From CAZFIO01 sp964519585 (GTDB taxonomy: Bacteria > Bacillota > Clostridia > Tissierellales > Tissierellaceae), in NCBI GenBank assembly GCA_964519585.1, contig CAZFIO010000137.1, forward strand, positions 1 through 5,072: DNA of 5,072 bases. Reading direction: 5' to 3'. Below, one piece after another: positions 1 through 5,053 of the stretch (its first letter is position 1; each line of letters begins with the position of its first letter). Below the pieces are notes generated by a model. It had not been told where the DNA came from and made no database searches. It saw only the letters and a list, made by a program, of their open reading frames with translations. The position numbers were made by a program, and so were the translations under genes.

Positions 1-1
1 A

Positions 2-1087
2 AAAACCATAGTAAAGGCTAAAACCATTATTGTAGATCCTAATATATTCTTCTTGCGCAATTTGGGAGCGGTTAACAATACTATTGTTCATGAATGTGTT
101 CACTGGGACAAGCATAGAAAAGCGTTTGAATTGGAACGCTTATATAATGAAAATGCTACTCAAATAAAATGCCAGGTAGTAGGCGGTATTAAAGGAGATA
201 AAAGAAACGCTGTTGACTGGATGGAGTGGCATGCCAATGCCTTAGCTCCAAAAATACAGATGCCCTTAATACCATTTAAAATAAAAGCCCATGAATTTAT
301 TAAAAGGTTTCAAAGGGAACTAGGAACAACTGATATGATAGATGTAATGGAATCTGTCATTGATGCCCTTGCCACCTTCTTCTGTGTTTCCAGGCTTGCA
401 GCTAAAATCAGAATGATAGATGCAGGCTATGAGGAGGCTGTAGGAACCTTTACTTACATAGATGGCGACTATGTAAAACCCCATAGATTTAAGAAGGGTG
501 CACTAGAAAGAAACCAGACCTTCTCTATTGATGCAGTAGATGCGGCAATTCAAAGTATCATACATCCAGAAATAAGGAATGGGAATTACTTATACATAGA
601 TTCCCATTTTGTTTTAAACCATCCGAAGTATGTAACAGTAAACCTTTTTGGGGAGACTGTGCTTACTAGATACGCTTTGACCCATATGGATGAGTGCTGT
701 TTAGTTTTTGATTTAACCGTAGAGTCCGGTGGAGGAGAAAGGTATTTCACCGAGTGTTTCCTCAATAGAGAAAAGGATTCTAAGATTAAATTTACGGTAG
801 GCTATAATCATGGCTACCAGCATGCTACACCAGAAAAGCAGTCAGAATTATTAAGAAGCGTGCTTAAAGAAGAAACAGATATTTATAGTAGATTAACAAC
901 AGATTATCGTCATTGCTTGGATTTGGTTCGTAAATGGAAAGGTGTTACCTATGAGGAATTAGGTGAAAGAATAGGCATGGATGAAAGCGCAGCAAGAATA
1001 AACACAAGGGGACGGTTCTATTGTGTCGTAAATTGGCCCTTTGAGCTGTTCAGTGAATCACAAAACCCCCCGCAGGAAAGCAGGTAA
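2..1087 (+). CDS. ImmA/IrrE-family zinc metallopeptidase, 5'-partial, C-terminus altered
   Basis: The frame is open from the first in-frame codon at 2, so the true start is upstream; TTG at 53 is internal because the in-frame residues before it (ending VDPNIFFLRN) look like normal protein. Counting from that TTG, the zinc peptidase motif HECVH is at residues 13-17, and the likely third ligand is E58 in the segment MEWHANALAPKIQMP, the usual HExxH plus ExxAN..MP layout of ImmA/IrrE peptidases. In that family such enzymes cleave repressors or regulators of phage, mobile-element or stress genes in the cytoplasm; the target here is unknown. The middle (about 70-280) has no motif I can name but resembles long clostridial proteins of this type. 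Residues 290-316 (KGVTYEELGERIGMDESAAR) start a Cro/C1-like helix-turn-helix that stops abruptly. Residues 317-344 are encoded by a palindromic repeat and then by the terminator stem, so the native C-terminus is probably lost. The protein may still have peptidase activity. Family call is firm; function is inferred. Confidence 0.8.
   Translation, partial: KTIVKAKTIIVDPNIFFLRNLGAVNNTIVHECVHWDKHRKAFELERLYNENATQIKCQVVGGIKGDKRNAVDWMEWHANALAPKIQMPLIPFKIKAHEFIKRFQRELGTTDMIDVMESVIDALATFFCVSRLAAKIRMIDAGYEEAVGTFTYIDGDYVKPHRFKKGALERNQTFSIDAVDAAIQSIIHPEIRNGNYLYIDSHFVLNHPKYVTVNLFGETVLTRYALTHMDECCLVFDLTVESGGGERYFTECFLNREKDSKIKFTVGYNHGYQHATPEKQSELLRSVLKEETDIYSRLTTDYRHCLDLVRKWKGVTYEELGERIGMDESAARINTRGRFYCVVNWPFELFSESQNPPQESR
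1002..1026. repeat. REP-like palindromic repeat, copy 1
   Basis: ACACAA (1002-1007) pairs with TTGTGT (1021-1026) around a 13-base loop starting GGGGAC. The 14-mer AACACAAGGGGACG (1001-1014) occurs again at 5003-5016, and a version with the same stem and loop lengths lies in reverse orientation at 3835-3859. From memory, ACACAAGGGGACGG-type palindromes are dispersed in clostridial genomes and are found near REP-associated (Y1) tyrosine transposases; no such transposase is in this window. This copy lies inside the 3' end of the peptidase gene, exactly where its helix-turn-helix homology ends. Confidence 0.65.
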
Positions 1088-1118
1088 TTAAGCTCTCTTG
1101 CGGGGGCTTTTTTTGTTT
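1067..1118 (+). terminator. Rho-independent terminator after the peptidase gene
   Basis: A 15-position stem joins 1067-1081 (CCCCCGCAGGAAAGC) to 1092-1106 (GCTCTCTTGCGGGGG), with one G-U pair and one A-C mismatch. The loop is ten bases and a run of seven Ts follows (1108-1114). The stop codon of the peptidase ORF (TAA, 1085-1087) sits in the loop and the last codons are made from the 5' arm. This is unusual for a native gene end and fits an ORF that has been extended into its downstream terminator. Confidence 0.9.
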
Positions 1119-1199
1119 TACCTCCAGCAATCCTTGGAAGCAATCAGGTTCTTAAGGAGTTGGGGGTTTGTTTTTTGCAGAACTTTTTGCGACAAAATA

Positions 1200-1208
1200 T
1201 GTTATAAT
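1200..1208 (+). promoter_or_regulatory. Extended -10 promoter
   Basis: TGTTATAAT is a perfect extended -10 (TG, one base, TATAAT at 1203-1208). No good -35 lies at 16-18 bases; the nearest candidate, TTGCAG at 1175-1180, is 22 bases away. The -10 is followed by a Shine-Dalgarno sequence GAAGGAG (1219-1225) and a TTG codon at 1231, so it would drive transcription rightward into the insertion sequence, antisense to tnpC. The sequence match is direct; activity is inferred. Confidence 0.5.
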
Positions 1209-1230
1209 TTACCTATATGAAGGAGAAATA

Positions 1231-1335
1231 TTGAGCTGTTATTTTTATAAGGACGGAGATGATTTGCCATGGCAGGGGATCGTTCATTTGTATCCGTCAA
1301 ATACAGCCCACCTACAAATAAAGCCCTATCTATGA
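1231..1335 (+). pseudogene. 5' remnant of an unknown gene running into the IS left end
   Basis: A TTG codon at 1231 stands five bases after GAAGGAG and downstream of an extended -10. It opens a 34-codon frame beginning MSCYFYKDGDDLPWQGIVHL. About 19 codons come from host DNA; from 1290 the frame is inside the left inverted repeat of the IS, and it ends at TGA 1333-1335. I do not recognise the product. The promoter, ribosome site and start in sequence suggest a real gene beginning that the IS cut off. No clear continuation can be matched on the other side of the IS. It could also be a chance frame, since it is very short. Confidence 0.35.
1290..1314 (+). repeat. Left terminal inverted repeat of the IS66 element
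   Basis: This pairs with 3782-3806 at 21 of 25 positions; the mismatches are at positions 4, 5, 7 and 14 counted from the outer end. Three of the four fall in the outer seven bases, where the other end keeps the family consensus GTAAGC. This end lies beyond the 3' end of tnpC. Confidence 0.85.
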
Positions 1336-1340
1336 GATAG
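1326..1340 (-). terminator. Possible weak terminator hairpin after tnpC
   Basis: A perfect 6-bp stem (CTATCT, 1326-1331; AGATAG, 1335-1340) with a 3-base loop lies 27 bases past the ancestral tnpC stop. On the minus strand it is followed by GGGCTTTATTTG, which is only partly T-rich. The stem is short and AT-rich, so termination is a tentative reading. Confidence 0.3.
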
Positions 1341-1484
1341 TCTTATCTTCTTAAATGGGACTTATTTTTATTTCTTAGTCTCAACTTTTCTTCTACATTC
1401 ATCTGGTAATGTTTCTGACCAGGGTAGTAGGTGATCTAAGGAGTCTGGATTTGAAAGTTTTGTATTTGGTAATTCTTCAAATAA

Positions 1485-2762
1485 TTATTCTAGATAATTA
1501 TAGGGGTTAAGATTATTCATCTTAGCTGTTTCAACTACGCTATATACTGTAGCACTAGCCTTTGCTCCATGGGGAGACTTACAGAAGAGATAGTTTTTTC
1601 TCCCAATGACAAAGGGCTTTATTGCTCTTTCCGCTCCATTATTATCTAATTCACATTGGCCATCTAATAAGACATTGTTTAAGAGTTCCCAATTGGATAA
1701 GCTGTAATTAATAGCTTGGCCAAGTTTGCTTTTTCTTACTACTTTGGGTTGAAGGTTTTGTAGCCATGACAAATAGTCCTCTAATATAGGTTTTAGTTCT
1801 TCGTTTCTAACTTTAAACCTTTCTTCAGGGGATAAGCCCTTCCACTTCTTTTCCAAATGAAACATTTCTTTAAAATATTTAGTTGCTTCATAGGCGTTAG
1901 TCTTTTCTATCTCTGCTTCTTTAGGAAGGATTTTCAAGGCATCTGTAAAGTAGCGCCGGGCATGGGCAAAACAACCTACCCTTGTTTTGTCTTCTACAGA
2001 ATTGTAGCCTCCATAATCATCTGATTGAAGTAGACCTGTAAATCCTTTAAGGAAGTTCTTTGCATGCTTTCCACTTCTAGATGGTTGGTATTCGTATAGG
2101 GCTATATGTTTTCCAAAATTCCCAGATTTATATAGCCACATATATGATTTACTATCCGTAGGTTTCCCATCTTTGGTTAAAACTCTTAATGGACTTTCAT
2201 CTGCCTGGATAAAGCTTTCTTTAAGCAGTTCTTCCTTAAGTCTATCAAAGAATGGTTCTAACCATAGTTCAGAACCTTTTATTATCCAGTTGGCCATATT
2301 CTGTTTTGATATTTCTATTCCATAGTCCTTAAATATTTTCTCCTGCCTATCTAAGGGTAGGGCTGCTGAATATTTTTGATATATTAAATAGGCAAGAAGA
2401 CTTGGAGATACAAAGCTTCCTTTAATTACAGGCTCTGGCATTTTAGCTGTAAGTATATTAGCTTTATCCCCTTTTCTTTCGCACTCTCTACAGGAATAGA
2501 CTTTTCTTACATGTTCTACTATGGACACTGTAGCTGGTACTACCTTTAGCTTTTTTCTAATTTCTACACTCATTTCATGCATAGTAGTAGAGCATATTTC
2601 ACAGGATCTTTCTTCTTCAGGAATTTCATATTCTATTCTTTCTACTGGTAAGTTTTCAAAGGACTTCTTGTTTACTCCTCCTCTTTTTCTTTCATAAGTA
2701 ATCTTTTCTAGAGTCACTTCTTCTATTTCAGGTCTTTTACTTATTTCTGCCTCATTAAAAAA
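1485..2762 (-). pseudogene. tnpC: TnpC fragment with zinc finger and DDE catalytic core
   Basis: This is the open part between the two TAA codons. A GTG at 2715-2717 could be called as a start for a 410-residue protein, but it lacks a convincing ribosome site and the frame is continuous upstream to the first TAA, so it is an internal Val codon. Counting from that GTG: zinc-binding cysteines C39, C42, C76 and C79; catalytic D173 (QADESPL), D233 (SDDYGGY) and E363 (NNGAERAIKPF); a CFAHARRYF segment at 249-257; and the start of the C-terminal domain (YSVVETAKMNNLNPYNYLE). The core is well preserved, so loss of function is probably recent or the fragment is still under some constraint (inference). 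Confidence 0.8.
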
Positions 2763-3002
2763 TTAAACCTGGTTACCATTAACATCATCACTAGATTTTC
2801 CATAATTCTTAACAGCATTTAGTCTAAACTGTTCCTCATACCATTTTAATTTAGCATTGGCTATTTCTAGTTCGTGTTTCAACCTTGAAATCTCATTACT
2901 TAATTCCTTAGATTTAAGTTCAGATTCTTCGCTATATAGTTGTAATTTCAGGGTTTCAGTTGTATTTTCCATACTCCTATTATACAACTTTTCTGGTGAC
3001 AA
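2763..3002 (-). pseudogene. tnpC: TnpC N-terminal coiled-coil fragment
   Basis: This 79-residue frame ends at the first premature TAA. Residues 15-65 are rich in Glu, Lys and Leu with heptad-like spacing (ISRLKHELEIANAKLKWYEEQF), the leucine-zipper-like start of IS66 TnpC. It ends in NYGKSSDDVNGNQV, matching the family's conserved RFGKSSE..NQLSLFNEAE region just before the break. If translated it would be a free coiled coil that could only interact with other transposase subunits. Confidence 0.75.
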
Positions 3003-3048
3003 AAAAAGCTTTATTTATCTAAAAACTAAATATTTTTATGTTTTATTT

Positions 3049-3405
3049 CTAGATTAAAATCCTTTCATTTGCAGGTTTATGGGCATTTGATTGCTCTATG
3101 TTTAATCCATCTAAGAGCCAACGAAACTGTCTTTCGTCTATGGAAATAGATGGACCTATCTTTTTTTGAGGCCATTTAAAATATCCACTTTCTAGTCTTT
3201 TATAGTGTATCCAAAAACCATTATTATCCCAAACCAATATCTTGATAATATTTTGTCTCTTATTGCAGAAGGCAAATAGATGGGTAGAAAAAGGATCCAT
3301 CTGTAGCACATGCTCAACTATTAGGGCTAGACCATCAATGGATTTTCTAAGGTCTGTTGGCCCCAGGGCCAAATGAACCCTTTCTATTGAAATTTGTTTG
3401 ATCAT
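3049..3405 (-). CDS. tnpB: IS66 accessory protein TnpB (IS66 Orf2)
   Basis: This complete 118-residue protein has the normal length for IS66 Orf2. The family signatures LGPTDLRKSIDGLA (residues 14-27), DPFSTHLFAFCNKRQNIIKIL (37-57, in part) and WDNNGFWIHYKRLESGYF are all present. TnpB is required for transposition of some IS66 members, but its biochemical role is not settled. Its ATG overlaps the tnpA stop in an ATGA (3402-3405), and no strong ribosome site precedes it, so translation is probably coupled to tnpA. It stops at TAG 3049-3051. The end is slightly divergent (HKPANERILI), but no damage is visible. The name follows IS66 usage and is unrelated to the IS200/IS605 TnpB nuclease. Confidence 0.92.
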   Translation of the reverse strand: MIKQISIERVHLALGPTDLRKSIDGLALIVEHVLQMDPFSTHLFAFCNKRQNIIKILVWDNNGFWIHYKRLESGYFKWPQKKIGPSISIDERQFRWLLDGLNIEQSNAHKPANERILI

Positions 3406-3728
3406 AGTTTCTTTAAGCTTCCGATAAGCTTAAGAAGAAGTGTTTCATCATAGTTATTTGTTAGGATTAATCTTACATCATTAATTACAAGATCAATTGA
3501 TGGAGATGAATTATTACTAGCAAAAGAGGTACTTGCAAATTCAACTATTGGTGTAGATTTATCATCAGAAGTATTTGAGTTATCAAGCTTTTTAATCCAA
3601 TATCTTAAAGCGCCTATGTTTATTTTATTTTCCCTGCACCAGGCTGCTTGTGAAAGGTTGCTGTCTTTGAATTCTTTTACTCTTTGAACCCATAATTCTC
3701 TATTTTTATCTAACTTCAAAAGATACAC
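3402..3728 (-). CDS. tnpA: IS66 accessory protein TnpA (helix-turn-helix, IS66 Orf1)
   Basis: This small protein has the helix-turn-helix segment LSQAAWCRENKINIGALRYW typical of IS66 Orf1 (about residues 25-44 counted from GTG 3728). The rest is a Ser/Thr-rich linker and a short C-terminal strand region (IDLVINDVRLIL). In IS66 it is needed for transposition and probably binds element DNA. The frame opens at GTG 3726-3728 (108 residues), but that codon lies inside the best ribosome site, GAGGTG (3726-3731). TTG at 3717-3719, six bases further on, is the more likely start (105 residues, beginning MKLDKNRELW), which also matches how relatives begin. The ribosome site is buried in a hairpin. The stop TGA overlaps the tnpB start by four bases. 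The gene looks intact. Confidence 0.88.
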   Translation of the reverse strand: MYLLKLDKNRELWVQRVKEFKDSNLSQAAWCRENKINIGALRYWIKKLDNSNTSDDKSTPIVEFASTSFASNNSSPSIDLVINDVRLILTNNYDETLLLKLIGSLKKL

Positions 3729-3759
3729 CTCTATAATTGTGATATATTAGGTGTATCTT
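3720..3759 (-). promoter_or_regulatory. Hairpin covering the tnpA ribosome binding site
   Basis: On the minus strand AAGATACACCT (3759-3749) and AGGTGTATCTT (3730-3720) form an 11-bp perfect inverted repeat with an 18-base loop. The second arm contains most of the GAGGTG ribosome site, and the TTG start follows directly at 3719. In an mRNA that includes both arms, the ribosome site would be paired. By analogy with IS10 and IS50, this would keep readthrough transcripts from outside from making transposition proteins. The dyad could instead be a protein operator. The pairing is seen; the role is inferred. Confidence 0.6.
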
Positions 3760-3781
3760 CTCATTTTATTGTATTTTGGTC

Positions 3782-3806
3782 TAGGTGGGCTGCATTTGAT
3801 GCTTAC
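3782..3806 (-). repeat. Right terminal inverted repeat of the IS66 element
   Basis: Read inward on the minus strand from 3806, it begins GTAAGCATCAAATGCAGC, the usual IS66 GTAAGC terminus, and matches the left end at 21 of 25 positions. It lies about 50 bases upstream of the tnpA leader hairpin; I see no good promoter between them on the minus strand. Confidence 0.87.
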
Positions 3807-3822
3807 GATTTTTCTGGAAGAA

Positions 3823-3894
3823 GAGGAGAATATATGACAAAACACCTGTCCCCTTGTCACCGGGATAAATACGCCCAGACTATTGACTTGCACC
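3823..3894 (+). other. Ribosome site and ORF start cut by the assembly gap
   Basis: AGGAG at 3823-3827 is five bases before ATG 3834-3836, good translation spacing. The frame MTKHLSPCHRDKYAQTIDLH stays open to the Ns at 3895. From its first codon it consists of a palindromic repeat copy, so the native coding sequence after this start seems to have been replaced or interrupted. I do not recognise a product. It may be the remains of a gene start, or chance. Confidence 0.25.
3835..3859 (-). repeat. REP-like palindromic repeat, copy 2 (inverted)
   Basis: TGACAA (3835-3840) pairs with TTGTCA (3854-3859) around 13 bases. Read on the minus strand it is TGACAA, then GGGGACAGGTGTT, then TTGTCA. Copy 1 reads ACACAA, GGGGACGGTTCTA, TTGTGT. 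Stem length, loop length and the CAAGGGGAC core are the same, and the stem differences at the outer positions are matched on the other side, as expected if the folded form is what is maintained. Confidence 0.6.
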
Positions 3895-3917
3895 NNNNNN
3901 NNNNTTAGGCGTATAGA
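3883..3917 (+). promoter_or_regulatory. Possible fic promoter interrupted by the gap
   Basis: TTGACT (3883-3888) is a good -35 and TATAGA (3912-3917) a weak -10, both upstream of the fic ribosome site. With ten Ns the spacer would be 23 bases, too long, but the N count may be arbitrary. A dyad, ATACGCC (3869-3875) and GGCGTAT (3908-3914), also spans the gap and could be an operator. All of this depends on the two contigs being truly adjacent. Confidence 0.25.
3895..3904. other. Assembly gap (ten Ns)
   Basis: Ten unknown bases separate the IS-side contig from the fic contig. A break so close to a repeat copy and an IS is typical of short-read assembly. The true distance, and whether the two sides are neighbours, cannot be judged from the sequence. 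Confidence 0.97.
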
Positions 3918-3931
3918 AAGGAGTTAGGCGA

Positions 3932-4987
3932 ATGAGAATCTTTAGTTATGAAAAATTAAAAGACTATAAATGGGATTCAGAGATCTTGGGACTAGTGGGG
4001 CAAATCCACGGCTATAAAAGCCGCCAAGAACTTTATTTGAAAGAAAGACCTGTGGTTTTAGATAGGCTAATTGAAATTGCTAAAATTCAAAGTACAGAAG
4101 CGTCAAATAAAATAGAGGGGATTATTACTACTAGCAGTAGGATGAAACAAATATATATGGAAAATACTACGCCAAGAAACAGGGACGAGGAAGAAATTAT
4201 GGGCTATCGTGATGTGTTAAATACAATTCACGAAAACTATGAATATATTCCTGTACGATCTTCTTATATCTTGCAGTTACATCGAGATCTATATAAATAT
4301 TCGGAAAAGGATATAGGAGGAAGGTTTAAAAACACCCAAAATATTATTGCTGAAACAAAGGCAGATGGCAGCCAAAGAGTTCGCTTTACTCCAATAGCAC
4401 CATATGAGACGCCGGGAGCTATTGATGCTATCTGCGAGAGTTTTAACAAAACTATTGATTCCAATGTAATTGACTCTCTTGTTTTGATCCCCATTTTTAT
4501 CAATGACTTTTTATGTATTCATCCCTTCAATGATGGGAATGGAAGAATGTCACGTTTACTGACAACCCTACTACTTTACCAGTCTGGTTATGTGGTAGGA
4601 AGATATATAAGTATAGAGAATAAAATTGAAAAGACAAAAATCAAGTATTATGAAGTATTAGAAAAAAGCGGCATAGGCTGGCACGAAGAGGAAAATGACC
4701 CAACCCCTTTTATAAAATATATTCTTGGAATTATTCTTGCAGCCTACAGGGATTTTGAAAGCCGACTAAATCTTATGGATGACAGGTTACCTGCAATAGA
4801 CCAGGTAAGAAGGGCTGTTAATGAGAGAATAGGAAAGTTCACAAAAAGAGACATAATGGAGCTTATCCCTTCCATCAGCAAGGCATCGGTTGAAAACTCT
4901 TTAAAGAAATTGCTAGAAGCGGGGTTAATTGAACGACATGGCAAAGGAAAAGCTACATTTTATACAAGGGCTGATAGTAAAAAATAG
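3932..4987 (+). CDS. Class II Fic protein (predicted AMP-transferase) with C-terminal winged helix
   Basis: This complete 351-residue protein starts at ATG 3932, eight bases after AAAGGAG (3917-3923). The N-terminal Fic_N-type region (about 10-85) holds the inhibitory helix motif SNKIEG (58-63; S/T-x3-E-G, with E62 as the inhibitory glutamate). The Fic core has HPFNDGNGRMSR at 197-208, a complete HxFx[D/E]GNGRxxR motif with catalytic H197, N203, R205 and R208. GRFKNTQNIIAE and RFTPIAPYE upstream form the usual flap region. Residues about 290-345 (FTKRDIMELI...SLKKLLEAGLIERHGKGKATFY) are a winged helix. Length and order match the Shewanella-type class II Fic proteins (about 370 residues). Known members transfer AMP from ATP to a Ser, Thr or Tyr of a target, held in check by the inhibitory glutamate; the target here is unknown. 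No antitoxin gene is adjacent, as expected when inhibition is internal. Possible roles are stress control, autoregulation or a toxin-like function. It stops at TAG 4985-4987 and looks intact. Confidence 0.93.
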   Translation: MRIFSYEKLKDYKWDSEILGLVGQIHGYKSRQELYLKERPVVLDRLIEIAKIQSTEASNKIEGIITTSSRMKQIYMENTTPRNRDEEEIMGYRDVLNTIHENYEYIPVRSSYILQLHRDLYKYSEKDIGGRFKNTQNIIAETKADGSQRVRFTPIAPYETPGAIDAICESFNKTIDSNVIDSLVLIPIFINDFLCIHPFNDGNGRMSRLLTTLLLYQSGYVVGRYISIENKIEKTKIKYYEVLEKSGIGWHEEENDPTPFIKYILGIILAAYRDFESRLNLMDDRLPAIDQVRRAVNERIGKFTKRDIMELIPSISKASVENSLKKLLEAGLIERHGKGKATFYTRADSKK

Positions 4988-5002
4988 AACTTACCTGATT
5001 AG

Positions 5003-5053
5003 AACACAAGGGGACGTACCGGGACCAGTGAAAAAGTGGTCCCAAACTGTCCC
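5003..5053. repeat. REP-like palindromic repeat, copy 3, double hairpin
   Basis: It begins with AACACAAGGGGACG, identical to copy 1, and then differs. An outer stem GGGAC/GTCCC (5011-5015, 5049-5053) encloses five-base bulges on each side and an inner 7-bp stem GGGACCA/TGGTCCC (5021-5027, 5037-5043). It starts 16 bases after the fic stop. It lacks a T-run, so it is not a standard terminator, though it might stabilise or end the fic transcript. Same family as copies 1 and 2 by the shared core; the extra hairpin makes it a variant. Confidence 0.6.

Larger units (their letters stand above)
1368..3002 (-). pseudogene. tnpC: IS66 transposase TnpC, interrupted by two in-frame TAA codons
   Basis: Read in one frame from 3002 to the TAA at 1368-1370, this is a full IS66 DDE transposase of 544 codons, broken at codon 80 (TAA 2763-2765) and codon 506 (TAA 1485-1487). 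Order of parts: N-terminal coiled coil (about 15-70), a CxxC...CxxC zinc-binding region, the catalytic core with all three acidic residues, and a C-terminal domain ending in PWSETLPDEC. No bases are gained or lost, so both breaks look like point mutations. The segment after the first stop reads FFNEAEISKRPEIEE where relatives, as I recall, read SLFNEAE; after the second it reads LFEELPN where relatives read YLLEELPN, which suggests a Tyr codon became TAA. The start is unclear: TTG 3000-3002 has no ribosome site, and ATG 2970-2972 has AGGAG only one base away. tnpB ends 46 bases upstream. Without readthrough, no full transposase is made. Confidence 0.85.
1290..3806 (-). mobile_element. IS66-family insertion sequence, probably defective
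   Basis: The element is 2517 bp, normal for IS66. Its left end (1290-1314) and right end (3806 back to 3782) form a 25-bp inverted repeat with 21 matches; both share GTA, then TCAAAT, then CAGCCCACCTA. The right end starts GTAAGC, the usual IS66 terminus, whereas the left end has drifted to GTATCC. It carries the family's three genes in the order tnpA-tnpB-tnpC on the minus strand. IS66 normally makes an 8-bp target duplication. Here the flanks are GTTCATTT (1282-1289) and GATTTTTC (3807-3814), which do not match. With the two stop codons in tnpC, this points to an old or rearranged copy. Confidence 0.9.

Noticed and set aside
1041..1240. Direct repeat TTGAGCTGTT at 1041-1050 and 1231-1240
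   Set aside because: A ten-base match is expected by chance several times in 5 kb, and the flanks do not match.
2715..2717. GTG as a genuine start of a 410-residue transposase
   Set aside because: The frame is continuous with conserved TnpC sequence upstream to the TAA at 2763-2765, there is no good ribosome site, and IS66 TnpC is normally longer than 500 residues.
2750..2770. Programmed frameshift joining the two tnpC parts (T-run next to the TAA)
   Set aside because: Both parts are in the same frame, so a frameshift would not join them; only readthrough or a base change would.
2979..3002. Promoter inside the IS for tnpC (TATAAT with TTGTCA on the minus strand)
   Set aside because: The spacer is only 12 bases, too short for a normal promoter.
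2857..3057. Plus-strand open frame over the tnpC start
   Set aside because: It is antisense to the TnpC coiled-coil region, with no domain and no convincing ribosome site.
4264..4944. Minus-strand open frames inside the Fic gene (4264-4503 and 4744-4944)
   Set aside because: They are antisense to clearly coding Fic sequence and show no recognisable protein features.
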